Shown here piece by piece: positions 1 through 7,907 of a DNA stretch of 64,000 nucleotides. Positions within the stretch are counted from its first letter, which is position 1. Every line of letters begins with the position of its first letter. A program made the position numbers and the translations under genes. The notes under the pieces were generated by a model. The model searched no databases. It was not told the DNA's origin and saw only the letters and a list, made by a program, of their open reading frames with translations. Origin of the DNA: Cypionkella sinensis (GTDB lineage: Bacteria; Pseudomonadota; Alphaproteobacteria; Rhodobacterales; Rhodobacteraceae); the NCBI RefSeq assembly GCF_042646385.1, contig NZ_JBHRTO010000001.1:248001-312000 (forward strand), given 5' to 3'.

Positions 1-1540
1 AAACGACGCCGCCTGCGCCAATTTTTCTCGGCCCATACCAAACCGGAATCTGATGGCCCCACCAGAGTTGGCGCGAGATGCACCAGGGCTCGATATTCTC
101 CAGCCAGTGGAAATAGGTCTTTTCGCCCGACTCCGGGATGATCTTGGTCGCGCCCGAACGCACGGCATCCAGCGCGGGGCCGACGATTTTGGCGGTATCG
201 ACGAACCATTGGTCGGTCAGCATCGGCTCGATCACCACCTTCGATCTGTCGCCGAAGGGCTGCATGATCTTCTTCGCCTCGACAAACGGCTCTCGCGTCA
301 GGTGTTCGCTGCCGGTTTCGGGGTCGATTTCGGAGTGGAGCGTCGAGACGCAAAGGCCAAGCGCGTTGATGTCGGCGACCACGGCTTTGCGGGCGTCAAA
401 ACGGTCCATGCCGCGGTATTTCTCGGGCACGAGGTTGAGGGCATCGACTTCGTTCTCGTCGGTGGGCGAACCGGCGGCGATTTCGCGCGCGCGCTTGACG
501 GCGTCGGCATAGGGGGCACCGTCGGCGCGCATCTGGGCGCGGGTGTCCATCAGGCGATACATTGGCAGGTTGTTGCGTTTGGCGACCTGGTAGTCGTTGA
601 AATCATGTGCTCCGGTGATTTTCACCGCGCCCGAGCCGAAAGTGGGGTCGGGGTATTCATCGGCGATGATCGGGATCAGGCGGTCGCACAAAGGCAGATG
701 CACCATCTTGCCGATGATCGACTGGTAGCGCGCGTCGGACGGATGCACGGCCACAGCGCCATCGCCCAGCATGGTTTCAGGCCGGGTGGTGGCGATGGAG
801 ATGTAGTTGCGCGTCTCGCGCAGGGTCACGTTGCCGTCTTCGTCTTTCTCAATATATTCATAGGTTTGCTTGTCAGCCAGAATATATTTGAAATGCCACA
901 TATGGCCTGCGACTTCGATATTCTCGACCTCGAGATCGGAAATCGCAGTTTCAAAATGGGGGTCCCAGTTGACCAGGCGTTTGCCGCGATAGATCAGGCC
1001 CTTGTTATACATATCCACGAAAACCTTGATCACGGCGTCGTGGAAATTGCCGTCCTCGCCTGCGGGGGCACCCGGCGCGCCAGACATGGTAAACGCCTCA
1101 CGGTCCCAATCACAGGACGCGCCAAGGCGCTGGAGTTGGCCGATGATGGTGCCGCGCGATTTGACCTTTTGCTGCCAGACGCGGGAGAGGAATTTCTCGC
1201 GCCCCATCTCACGGCGAGAGGGTTCCTGATGCAGCGCCATGTCGCGTTCTGTCACCATTTGCGTGGCGATGCCGGCGTGGTCGGTGCCGACTTGCCACAG
1301 GGTGTCGTGGCCCTGCATCCGGTGCCAGCGGATCAGGATATCCTGCAGCGTGTTGTTGAAGGCATGTCCCATGTGCAGAGAGCCCGTGACATTCGGCGGC
1401 GGGATCATGATCGAAAACGCCTCGGCCGCCGGTTTGGCATTCGCGCCCGCAGCGCCGACTTTGCGGTCGATCCAGAGTTTGGAAATCCGGGCCTCGGCCT
1501 CGGCGGGGGAGAAGGTCTTTTCCATCGGCATATCAGGCAT
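1..1540 (-). CDS. valS: Valine--tRNA ligase, N-terminal part (cut by window edge)
   Basis: Class I aminoacyl-tRNA synthetase that charges tRNA-Val and edits mischarged threonine. About 513 N-terminal codons are present; the rest lies beyond the left edge. Near the start the frame reads PPPNVTGSLHMGHAF, which contains the class I HIGH-type signature as HMGH, then GTDHAGIATQ. The connective/editing region follows with TTRPETMLGD and DWQ-type strings, and the visible part ends in SRQLWWGHQIPVWYG. The KMSKS loop is not in view. Three possible starts lie within 15 bases (1540, 1531, 1525). An AGG lies directly against the first and 9 bases before the second, so 1531 is also plausible. The gene is divergent from the small membrane-protein gene that begins at 1594. 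Identification is secure. Confidence 0.95.
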   Translation of the reverse strand, partial: MPDMPMEKTFSPAEAEARISKLWIDRKVGAAGANAKPAAEAFSIMIPPPNVTGSLHMGHAFNNTLQDILIRWHRMQGHDTLWQVGTDHAGIATQMVTERDMALHQEPSRREMGREKFLSRVWQQKVKSRGTIIGQLQRLGASCDWDREAFTMSGAPGAPAGEDGNFHDAVIKVFVDMYNKGLIYRGKRLVNWDPHFETAISDLEVENIEVAGHMWHFKYILADKQTYEYIEKDEDGNVTLRETRNYISIATTRPETMLGDGAVAVHPSDARYQSIIGKMVHLPLCDRLIPIIADEYPDPTFGSGAVKITGAHDFNDYQVAKRNNLPMYRLMDTRAQMRADGAPYADAVKRAREIAAGSPTDENEVDALNLVPEKYRGMDRFDARKAVVADINALGLCVSTLHSEIDPETGSEHLTREPFVEAKKIMQPFGDRSKVVIEPMLTDQWFVDTAKIVGPALDAVRSGATKIIPESGEKTYFHWLENIEPWCISRQLWWGHQIPVWYGPRKIGAGGVV

Positions 1541-1593
1541 CCTTAAAGCGTTGGCCTGTCCTATCCAATCGGGGGGGCGAGGCCAAGCGTCAG

Positions 1594-2214
1594 ATGCAAG
1601 AGCGCGGCGAAATGCTGGCCAAAGTTTTGCCAATAAGCCGCGATAAGCCTGTGCTGTGGGCTTTGGGGATGCCGATGCGGCTGATCGTGCAGGGGGTGGC
1701 GTTGGCGTTGGCGGCGCTGGTGGCGTTTGGCGTCTCGGGCTGGTTTTTCCTTTATGAGCAGGCTCTGCACGCGGAGGGCGTGGTGGTCGAGGCGCGGATC
1801 ACGGCGATCAGGGCTGACAGGGGTGCGGCCCGCAGTCTGCGTGACGTCGCGGTTGGGCATGGGCCGCTGGTGTTGGCACATCAGACCATGATTTTTGCCT
1901 ATACCATGCCGGATGGGCGGCAGTTTGTGACGCCGCATCAGGTTCTTCTGGATTATACCGTCGCGCATCACGTGGGGGATGCCGTGCTGCTGCGGGTGAA
2001 CCCGGTGCAGCCCTTGCAATTTGAGGTCTATGACAAGGAATTCGCGGGCAGCGGGTTTGTCGCGGGGGCGATCGCCATGATCCTTGCGGTGGGTGCTGCG
2101 GTCAGCTTCTGGCTGGCCTACAGTGGGTTGCTCGAACGCGCCCAAGCCGCAGCGACCGCACAGATGCCCCGGCCCAAGGTGCGGTTGCGCCGGGTTTATA
2201 TGCGGCGACCCTGA
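1594..2214 (+). CDS. DUF3592-like membrane protein
   Basis: Predicted inner-membrane protein of 206 residues with no known function. A hydrophobic segment lies at about residues 28-53 and a second at about 155-178; between them is a roughly 100-residue extracytoplasmic part rich in beta-type sequence (VVVEARITAI, IFAYTMPDGRQF, VGDAVLLRVNP). Two helices flanking a small beta domain is the arrangement of the DUF3592 family, and the string 'VGDAVLLRVNPVQP' resembles its conserved end. An ATG at 1612 is an alternative start; neither has a strong ribosome binding site. The gene is divergent from valS and converges on the VOC gene across a strong hairpin. Assignment to the domain family is by pattern only. 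Confidence 0.6.
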   Translation: MQERGEMLAKVLPISRDKPVLWALGMPMRLIVQGVALALAALVAFGVSGWFFLYEQALHAEGVVVEARITAIRADRGAARSLRDVAVGHGPLVLAHQTMIFAYTMPDGRQFVTPHQVLLDYTVAHHVGDAVLLRVNPVQPLQFEVYDKEFAGSGFVAGAIAMILAVGAAVSFWLAYSGLLERAQAAATAQMPRPKVRLRRVYMRRP

Positions 2215-2225
2215 TGCCGCAGACC

Positions 2226-2285
2226 CGGCAGCGCGGGTGAGGGGGGCTCGATGCCCCCCGAGGCCGCTCTTGGTTTCGGGTCGCC
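2226..2285. terminator. G/C-rich hairpin between convergent genes (repeat copy 1)
   Basis: A stem GGGGGGC...GCCCCCC with the loop TCGAT lies just after the DUF3592-like gene and just before the stop of the minus-strand VOC gene. The surrounding ~50 bases closely resemble a second copy at 19512-19575, also next to a minus-strand stop codon. It probably ends transcription from both sides. No long U-tract follows, so factor-independent termination is not certain. Confidence 0.55.
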
Positions 2286-2292
2286 CCTGATT

Positions 2293-3054
2293 TCAGGCTG
2301 GACCGACAAGGGCAAATTCTGCGCCGCTGGGGTCGATGCAATGGGTGATGAAGGCACCGCCGGGGACGGGGGCTGCGTCGTGCAGCACTTTGCCGCCGGA
2401 TGCTTTGACGGTGGCAATGGCGGCCTCTACCGAAGGCGTGCCGAAATACACCGTCCATTTCGCCGGGCCGGCCTTTGAGGCTTCGGTGAAAATGCCGCCG
2501 ATGTCCTGACCATCGCGGTTGATCACGGTGTACACCATATCCGGCCCCATCGGCATCGCGCGGGTTTGCGCCCAGCCGAACAACGCGCCATAGAAGGCCA
2601 GCGCTGCGGCGGTGTCGGGGGTGGCAAGGTCATGCCAGTTGCCGTGGCCGGGTTTCTGCTGGTTGAACGCCCCGCCCGCTGTGCCATCCTCCATCGGTTC
2701 GGGTTGCAGGATGCCAAACACCGCGCCTTGCGGATCAATCAGCACCGAGAACCGACCGGTTCCGGGAATGTCGGTGGGTGGGACGACAATGGTTGCGCCG
2801 AGGTCTTTGGCCTTTGCCGCGGTAGCGTCGGCGTCGTCGACGGCGGTGTAGCAGGTCCACGCCACCGGCATACCGGGGTCTGGCGGAAACAGCCCTGCCA
2901 CCATATCGCCATCGCGCGCGGCGAGCAGATAGGTCATCCCCGGCATGCCGCTGTCGGCCCATGTCCAGCCCAGCAGGCCCGCGTAAAAGCCTTTGACGCT
3001 ATCCAGATCAGGGCTGGCGAGTTCATACCAGCAGGGCAGGCCGTGAAAGGACAT
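2293..3054 (-). CDS. VOC family protein, two glyoxalase/bleomycin-resistance domains
   Basis: 253-residue protein with two tandem vicinal-oxygen-chelate modules. The first spans about residues 5-118 (GLPCWYELASPDLDSVKGFY ... DPQGAVFGI) and the second about 132-250 (WHDLATPDTAAALAFYGALF ... DPSGAEFALV). Each has the beta-alpha-beta-beta-beta pattern in which 'D...A..FY..LFGW' begins the module and 'DP.GA.F' ends it. Such proteins include metal-dependent lyases, dioxygenases and resistance proteins; the substrate cannot be told. The start at 3054 is chosen because GGAG lies 6 bases upstream of that ATG; the frame stays open further upstream but without family sequence. It is followed on the opposite strand by a convergent hairpin. 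Confidence 0.85.
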   Translation of the reverse strand: MSFHGLPCWYELASPDLDSVKGFYAGLLGWTWADSGMPGMTYLLAARDGDMVAGLFPPDPGMPVAWTCYTAVDDADATAAKAKDLGATIVVPPTDIPGTGRFSVLIDPQGAVFGILQPEPMEDGTAGGAFNQQKPGHGNWHDLATPDTAAALAFYGALFGWAQTRAMPMGPDMVYTVINRDGQDIGGIFTEASKAGPAKWTVYFGTPSVEAAIATVKASGGKVLHDAAPVPGGAFITHCIDPSGAEFALVGPA

Positions 3055-3144
3055 CGGGATCTCCATTGATTGTTTGATATCAATGTAAATCGGCACAGGC
3101 TGCCACGACAAGATGATTCCTGCCAGCAGGCGGGCTTTGGCTGA

Positions 3145-3576
3145 TCAGACGGCCCTGTCCAACCTTGTGCTGAGATGGATCAGGCTTTCCGAGGACTTTA
3201 CCCCGGTCAGCGCGCCGATCTGGTCCAGCACTTGATCCAGCAGTTGCGTGTTACTGGCGGCGATTTGCAGCAGAAGGTCGAAGCGGCCCGAGGTGGTGAA
3301 GACGCGTTCGACCTCGGAAATGCCTTTCAGGCGGGTCAGGATGGCGGCCTGAGAGCGCGGCTCGATCGTCAGCAGAACCGAGGCGCGCAGGCGTCCCTGG
3401 CGGGCGGCTTCGCCGAGTTTCAGCGTGTAGCCCGCGATGACGCCAGAGGTTTCCAACCGCTCCAGCCGGGCCTGAATGGTGGAGCGTGCCACCTTCAGGC
3501 GACGTGCCAAAGTGGCCACCGACATGCGTGCATCCGCCCCCAGCAGCGTCAGAATGTTGCGATCGAGTTCATCCAT
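3145..3576 (-). CDS. Lrp/AsnC family transcriptional regulator
   Basis: 143 residues, the usual length for the family. An N-terminal winged helix-turn-helix (MDELDRNILTLLGADARMS ... RLKVARSTIQARLERLE, about residues 1-50) is followed by the RAM/AsnC ligand-binding alpha-beta domain (about 65-140, with FTTSGRFDLLLQI and LIHLSTRLD). Such proteins form octamers and respond to amino acids. The gene is divergent from the ornithine decarboxylase gene, with the intervening 220 bases holding an AT-rich promoter-like stretch and a structured leader, so regulation of that decarboxylase by this protein is a reasonable but unproven inference. Confidence 0.9.
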   Translation of the reverse strand: MDELDRNILTLLGADARMSVATLARRLKVARSTIQARLERLETSGVIAGYTLKLGEAARQGRLRASVLLTIEPRSQAAILTRLKGISEVERVFTTSGRFDLLLQIAASNTQLLDQVLDQIGALTGVKSSESLIHLSTRLDRAV

Positions 3577-3660
3577 GCAATCTGTATCCTTTTTTCGTCA
3601 TTATAACGAAGAAATCCGGCAGTTATATAGTTTTGTTCGGTGAAGTTGTACCCCATATGC

Positions 3661-3766
3661 GGCATCCTACGTTGCAGGAAAAGGGCGGCTCATACGCACC
3701 TGGCCTGGTTGGAAAACCGTGCTGGTCCTCTGAGCCATCGCTGCCCTTTGCAGGCATCGAAAGGGG
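3661..3766 (+). ncRNA. Structured leader of ornithine decarboxylase, speF-motif-like
   Basis: Long-range stem: AGGGC at 3682-3686 pairs with GCCCT at 3743-3747, and GGCTCA at 3687-3692 pairs with TGAGCC at 3731-3736, leaving a six-base bulge. Inside it GCAC 3696-3699 and GGTT 3707-3710 pair with the contiguous AACCGTGC at 3715-3722, closing on a GGAA loop. A competing hairpin CCCTTT 3744-3749 with AAAGGG 3760-3765 uses the same bases as the outer stem. An RNA called the speF motif is known upstream of ornithine decarboxylase genes in Alphaproteobacteria; position and complexity fit, but I cannot run the covariance model. Confidence 0.6.
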
Positions 3767-3799
3767 ACTGGCATCTTGTTGGCAGAAAGGAATACGCCG

Positions 3800-4945
3800 A
3801 TGGGACTGTCCAAAACAATCTGGACCAATCCGACCGAATATCTGCGCAATCAGCAGCCGGAGAATCCGGTGCTGTTTTTTGCACCGCAGGCCGTCCAATC
3901 GGTTGCCCGTAAATTTCTTGATGGATTTCCGGGGCTTGTGACCTATGCGGTCAAATCGAACCCCGGTGAGGAAGTGATCGAGAACCTGATCGCCGCGGGC
4001 GTGAAGGGCTTTGACTGTGCCTCGCCGTTCGAGATTGATCTGATCCGGCGCTTGGCCCCGGATGCGGCGATCCATTACAACAACCCGGTGCGCTCGCGGA
4101 CCGAGATCGCACATTCGGTTGCGCGCAACGTAAAATCCTACTCGGTGGATTCGCACAGCGAATTGGCCAAGCTGATCGAGATGGTTCCGGTTGAGAACTG
4201 CGAAATCTCGGTGCGCTTCAAGCTGCCGGTGGCGGGGGCTGCCTATAACTTCGGTGCCAAGTTCGGCGCGACCGAGGAAGTGGCGGTTGAACTGCTGAAG
4301 GAAGTGGCGGCGGCGGGCTTTATCGCCTCGATCACCTTCCACCCCGGCACGCAATGCACCGATCCTGCGGCCTGGGCGTCGTATATCCGCGAAGCGGCGG
4401 TGATCGCCAAGCGCGCCGGTGTCAAGATCGCGCGGCTGAACGTCGGTGGCGGTTTCCCGAACCACCGCGCCGTGGGCGTGGAGCCGCAACTGGATGCGAC
4501 CTTTGCCACCATCGACCGTGTGGCGACCGAAGCTTTCGGTGCTGAGCGTCCGGCGCTGGTGTGTGAGCCGGGGCGTGCGATGTGTGGCGATGCGTTCACA
4601 CTGGCGGCGCGCGTCAAGGCTGTGCGCGACGACATGCATGTGTTCCTGAACGATGGCGTCTATGGCTCGCTGTTTGAGTTGGGCCAGATCGGCATCATTG
4701 ACCGGATCGAAGTGATCTCGCCCGAAGGCGTGCGCCGCACCGGGGCGATCCTGCCGCGGATCTGCTTTGGCCCGACCTGCGATTCGGTGGACCGTCTGCC
4801 GGGTGACGTGCCGTTCCCGGCCGATATTGCCGAGGGCGATTATGTCATCGTGCATGGCATGGGGGCCTATTCGACCGTGACCAACAGCCGCTTCAACGGC
4901 TTTGGCGAGTTGGGCATGGTGACGGTGCTGTCACAAAAGCTTTAA
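3800..4945 (+). CDS. speC: Ornithine decarboxylase (fold type III, PLP-dependent)
   Basis: Converts ornithine to putrescine, the entry to polyamine synthesis. The 381-residue protein is of the eukaryotic-like alanine-racemase-fold class. PLP-binding Lys52 sits in YAVKSN; HPGTQC (181-186), the phosphate-binding GGGFP (216-220) and EPGRAMC (256-262) follow; Cys327-Asp328 in FGPTCDSVD are the catalytic pair completed from the second subunit. Some members decarboxylate lysine as well. The ATG at 3800 is preceded by AAAGGA; an in-frame start at 3776 lacks this. The gene has a structured leader, an opposing Lrp-type regulator, and a strong terminator 24 bases downstream. Symbol may differ between genomes (odc, speC, speF). 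Confidence 0.93.
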   Translation: MGLSKTIWTNPTEYLRNQQPENPVLFFAPQAVQSVARKFLDGFPGLVTYAVKSNPGEEVIENLIAAGVKGFDCASPFEIDLIRRLAPDAAIHYNNPVRSRTEIAHSVARNVKSYSVDSHSELAKLIEMVPVENCEISVRFKLPVAGAAYNFGAKFGATEEVAVELLKEVAAAGFIASITFHPGTQCTDPAAWASYIREAAVIAKRAGVKIARLNVGGGFPNHRAVGVEPQLDATFATIDRVATEAFGAERPALVCEPGRAMCGDAFTLAARVKAVRDDMHVFLNDGVYGSLFELGQIGIIDRIEVISPEGVRRTGAILPRICFGPTCDSVDRLPGDVPFPADIAEGDYVIVHGMGAYSTVTNSRFNGFGELGMVTVLSQKL

Positions 4946-4968
4946 CTTCACCGTAATCTGGTTAACCT

Positions 4969-5005
4969 ACGCTCTTGGCAGGGAAACTTGCCAAGAGCGT
5001 TTTTG
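4969..5005 (+). terminator. Rho-independent terminator of ornithine decarboxylase
   Basis: Perfect 12-base arms, ACGCTCTTGGCA at 4969-4980 and TGCCAAGAGCGT at 4989-5000, enclose an 8-base loop and run into TTTT. It ends only 6 bases before the AGGAGG of the next gene, so that gene must rely on read-through or on a promoter within this short stretch. Confidence 0.93.
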
Positions 5006-5021
5006 TTTGCAGGAGGCGGCG

Positions 5022-6101
5022 CTGTCGCTGTTCAGCCGGATCAAGCAGTGGTGGCGCGGTCAGCCGACCGTGGAAACCGAAACCGCAGCGCCACCGCCGC
5101 CGGGGCGCAAGCGGGGTGTGGTTGACCATGTGATCATTCTGGACGGCACGCTGTCGACGCTGGAGCCGGGGCAAGAGGGCAACTGCGGCCTGATCTACAA
5201 GCTGCTGACCGCGCAAGGCCGCTCGGCGCAGCGCACGGTGTATTACGAGCCGGGGCTGCAATGGCAGGGCTGGCGCAAGGGGATGAACCTTGTGCAGGGG
5301 CGCGGCATCAACAGCCAGATCCGGCGGGCCTATGGCTGGCTGGCCAGCCATTACCGCGAGGGCGACCGGATTTATCTGATCGGCTATTCGCGCGGGGCCT
5401 TTGCGGTGCGATCCTTGGCCGGGGTGATCGACCGGGTGGGGCTTTTGAAGCGCGAACATGCCACCGAGCGCGGGGTGACGCTGGCCTACCGGCACTATCG
5501 CCACGACAGCCACCCTGCGGCGAGTGCGGCGTTCTCGCATCGGTTCTGCCATCTGCACGCGCCGATTCAGATGGTGGGGGTGTTTGATACCGTCAAGGCC
5601 TTGGGCCTGCGGTTGCCGCTGCTGTGGATGCTGACGGAACAACAGCATCAGTTTCACAATCACCGGCTTGGCGCCTCGATCCAGCACGGCTTTCACGCGC
5701 TGGCCTTGCATGAGACCCGCGCGGTGTTCGAGCCGGTGCTGTGGGAATGCCCGCCGGGTTGGCAGGGCGATGTGCAGCAAATGTGGTTTCGCGGTGCGCA
5801 TGGCGATATTGGCGGCATGATCGGCAATGATCCGACGGCGCGGCCGTTGGCGAATATCCCGCTGGTCTGGATGCTGGAGCAGGCCGAACGGGTGGGTCTG
5901 GCGCTGCCCGAGGGCTGGCGCGCGCGATATCCCTGTGATCCGAAAGCGCCGATGGTGGGCACGATGCGCGGTTGGGGGCTGTGGTTTCTGCTGCGCCGCA
6001 GGCGGGTGGTGGGGCGCGATGCGTCCGAGCATGTTCATCCTTCGGTGCAGCAGGGCCGTCGTGCGGGCTGGTTGTTCTGGCCGCTGCCACGCGGGCGCTG
6101 A
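5022..6101 (+). CDS. DUF2235 domain protein, alpha/beta hydrolase-like
   Basis: About 359 residues. The DUF2235 fold begins with IILDGTLSTLEPG and contains the nucleophile elbow GYSRGAF (about residues 121-127), then GVFDTVKALG, ALHETRAVFEP, and the terminal WFRGAHGDIGG. The family includes phospholipase effectors of type VI secretion systems but also many uncharacterised proteins; no secretion gene is nearby. The ribosome binding site AGGAGG at 5011-5016 points to a start around 5022, where the in-frame codon is CTG; TTG at 5007 lies upstream of that site and no ATG or GTG is suitably placed. The next gene, a carbamoylputrescine amidase, starts 54 bases on. Confidence 0.8.
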   Translation: MSLFSRIKQWWRGQPTVETETAAPPPPGRKRGVVDHVIILDGTLSTLEPGQEGNCGLIYKLLTAQGRSAQRTVYYEPGLQWQGWRKGMNLVQGRGINSQIRRAYGWLASHYREGDRIYLIGYSRGAFAVRSLAGVIDRVGLLKREHATERGVTLAYRHYRHDSHPAASAAFSHRFCHLHAPIQMVGVFDTVKALGLRLPLLWMLTEQQHQFHNHRLGASIQHGFHALALHETRAVFEPVLWECPPGWQGDVQQMWFRGAHGDIGGMIGNDPTARPLANIPLVWMLEQAERVGLALPEGWRARYPCDPKAPMVGTMRGWGLWFLLRRRRVVGRDASEHVHPSVQQGRRAGWLFWPLPRGR

Positions 6102-6155
6102 TCGGGCTTTCCTTGCCGGGTTTGATCAAATAGCTTCGGCGAAAAGGAGATTTTG

Positions 6156-7025
6156 ATGCGCACTGTCACCGTCGCCGCCACGCAATTCGCCTGTTCTTGG
6201 GATTTGCCCGCCAATCTGGACCGCGCTGAGGCGCTGATCCGGCAAGCCGCTGCCAAAGGCGCGCAAGTGGTTCTGATTCAAGAGCTTTTTGCGGCGCCGT
6301 ATTTCTGCATTGAACAACTGCCACAGTATTTCGCGCTGGCCGCGCCGATGCGGGGCAACCCGCTGATCGCGCGGTTTGCCGATCTGGCGCGCGAATTGGG
6401 CGTGGTGTTGCCGTGTTCGTATTTTGAAAAGGCCGGGCAGGCATTTTTCAATTCGGTGGCGATGATTGATGCGGGCGGGCGCGTCTTGGGCAATTACCGC
6501 AAAAGCCATATTCCGCAGGGGCCGGGCTATGAGGAGAAGTTCTACTTCTCTCCCGGTGATACCGGCTACAAGGTGTGGGAAACCGCGGTTGGCAAGATTG
6601 GCGTCGGCATTTGCTGGGATCAGTGGTTCCCGGAATGCGCGCGCTCGATGGCGCTGATGGGGGCCGAGATGTTGCTTTACCCCACTGCGATCGGCTCGGA
6701 ACCGCCAGCTCCCGGCTATGACAGCCAGCCGCATTGGGAAATCTGTATGCGTGGCCATGCGGGCAGCAACATCATGCCGGTGATCGCGTCAAACCGGATC
6801 GGGCGCGAGGTGGCGCCGGGGGGGCGGGATGTGACGTTCTATGGCTCGAGCTTCATTTCCGATCACACCGGGCAACTGGTGGCCAAGGCGGGGCGCGATG
6901 CCGAGGAGGTGCTGGTGGGCAGCTTTGATCTGGATGCGATTGCGGATTTGCGCGCCTCGTGGGGGTTGTTCCGGGATCGGCGGCCTGAGACTTATGGTGC
7001 GGTGACGGGGATGGATGGGCGCTGA
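6156..7025 (+). CDS. aguB: N-carbamoylputrescine amidase
   Basis: Nitrilase-superfamily hydrolase that turns N-carbamoylputrescine into putrescine, ammonia and CO2, the last step of the agmatine route. The 289 residues have the catalytic triad Glu43 (LIQELF), Lys116 (NYRKSHIP) and Cys153 (GICWDQWFPE). The GYEEKFYFSPGD string and the WDQWFPE context are typical of this subgroup rather than of general nitrilases. The ATG at 6156 has GGAGA 4-8 bases upstream; a TTG three bases earlier is disfavoured. No agmatine deiminase is in the window, so the upstream step must be encoded elsewhere. With ornithine decarboxylase this gives two possible routes to putrescine. Confidence 0.88.
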   Translation: MRTVTVAATQFACSWDLPANLDRAEALIRQAAAKGAQVVLIQELFAAPYFCIEQLPQYFALAAPMRGNPLIARFADLARELGVVLPCSYFEKAGQAFFNSVAMIDAGGRVLGNYRKSHIPQGPGYEEKFYFSPGDTGYKVWETAVGKIGVGICWDQWFPECARSMALMGAEMLLYPTAIGSEPPAPGYDSQPHWEICMRGHAGSNIMPVIASNRIGREVAPGGRDVTFYGSSFISDHTGQLVAKAGRDAEEVLVGSFDLDAIADLRASWGLFRDRRPETYGAVTGMDGR

Positions 7026-7060
7026 TCTGCCGCCGTAGCCGGGCGGCTGATGTCGGATGC

Positions 7061-7093
7061 GCTCCGCGCGGGAGTATTTTTGCCAAGATGAAG
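7061..7093 (+). repeat. Dispersed intergenic repeat, copy A
   Basis: Reads GCGGGAGTATTTTTGCCAAG followed by ATGAAG. It belongs to a loose family in this window with the pattern GGGAnTATTT, 3-6 variable bases, then C/AAG/AATGAAA; other copies are near 19394-19475, 27278-27323 and 32916-32963. All copies are intergenic and close to gene 3' ends. A G/C-rich element precedes the TATTT in each. Confidence 0.5.
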
Positions 7094-7106
7094 TCGGAAG
7101 CTTGGG

Positions 7107-7829
7107 CTAGGCCAGTTGGCTGTAAAGCCAGACGAGGCCCATGAGAATCGGCTGGTGGATCAGGTAGATCAGCAGGCTGTGCTGGCCGGGCCAGCTTGCG
7201 ATTTGCACCCATTTGCCGGTCGGTTTGCCGACAAGGCGGGCCCATAGCCCGGTCTGGCTGCCGAGTTTGCCCAAGGCGATCCCGGCCAGAACTGCGCCGA
7301 ACCACGGAAAGATCGGCTCGAAATCCATCGTGGTGGCGGGGTCGAGAGCGAGGCCTACGAAGCGCAGCAGCGGGGCGTTCAAGGCTTCGGTGTGCCAGTG
7401 ATAGCTGCCATAAACGAATACGGCGGCGAGGGCGGCGGTGACGATGGCGGGCAGGCGCAGTGCCAAAAGGCCGAGCAGGCTGTAAAGCGCTATGGCGTGC
7501 AGGATACCGAAATAGACGTAAAACTCCGGCATGGCGATACGGGTCGCGACGCTGACCAAGGCTGCCGCCCCGGCGATCTTGGCAAAGCGACGCCAGAATG
7601 CGGGCCAGCGGATGCCCGCTCCATGTGAAAGCCAGAGACCCAGGCCCGACAGCAGCAGGAACGTTCCCGCCACGATGCGGGCGTGGTAGTAGAAGGTTGG
7701 CGTATAGGCGTAGTTATAGGGGATCAGGCCAAACATCAGCAGATCATAGCTGAAATGGAAGGCAACCATGCCCAACAGGGCGGCGGTGCGGGCCAGATCA
7801 ATCAATGGGATACGGGTGGTTTGCGGCAT
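7107..7829 (-). CDS. DUF1624 family integral membrane protein (heparan-alpha-glucosaminide acetyltransferase-like)
   Basis: 240-residue polytopic protein with about seven hydrophobic segments. The opening RIPLIDLARTAALLGMVAFH is the typical start of the DUF1624/HGSNAT catalytic family, where a short cytoplasmic segment ending in 'D..R' precedes the first helix. The end reads SLLIYLIHQPILMGLVW, also characteristic. Related proteins move acyl groups across membranes onto sugars, but no substrate can be inferred here. It stands alone between two convergently oriented groups, and is preceded by no recognisable partner. A terminator-like hairpin at 7878-7901 lies between its start and the stop of citrate synthase. 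Confidence 0.75.
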   Translation of the reverse strand: MPQTTRIPLIDLARTAALLGMVAFHFSYDLLMFGLIPYNYAYTPTFYYHARIVAGTFLLLSGLGLWLSHGAGIRWPAFWRRFAKIAGAAALVSVATRIAMPEFYVYFGILHAIALYSLLGLLALRLPAIVTAALAAVFVYGSYHWHTEALNAPLLRFVGLALDPATTMDFEPIFPWFGAVLAGIALGKLGSQTGLWARLVGKPTGKWVQIASWPGQHSLLIYLIHQPILMGLVWLYSQLA

Positions 7830-7877
7830 GGGCCCCTCGGGTTTGGCGCGAGAGTCGCAGGTTGCCCGGAAAGTGGC

Positions 7878-7901
7878 AAGGGCGGCTCAACGCCGCCCTT
7901 T
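7878..7901. terminator. Hairpin downstream of citrate synthase
   Basis: AAGGGCGGC and GCCGCCCTT form a nine-base stem around a short loop (CTCAAC region), 7 bases beyond the gltA stop codon on the minus strand. A U-tract is weak, so it may stabilise the 3' end as much as terminate. Confidence 0.65.
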
Positions 7902-7907
7902 CATGAA

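Noticed and set aside
53..1546. 497-codon open frame on the plus strand
   Set aside because: It lies over valS, whose HMGH signature and other motifs are on the minus strand.
3657..3941. Upstream reading frame in the ornithine decarboxylase leader (starting MRHPTLQEKGG)
   Set aside because: It has no ribosome binding site and runs into the decarboxylase gene without a stop near the hairpins, unlike known speF leader peptides; the pairing pattern explains the region better.
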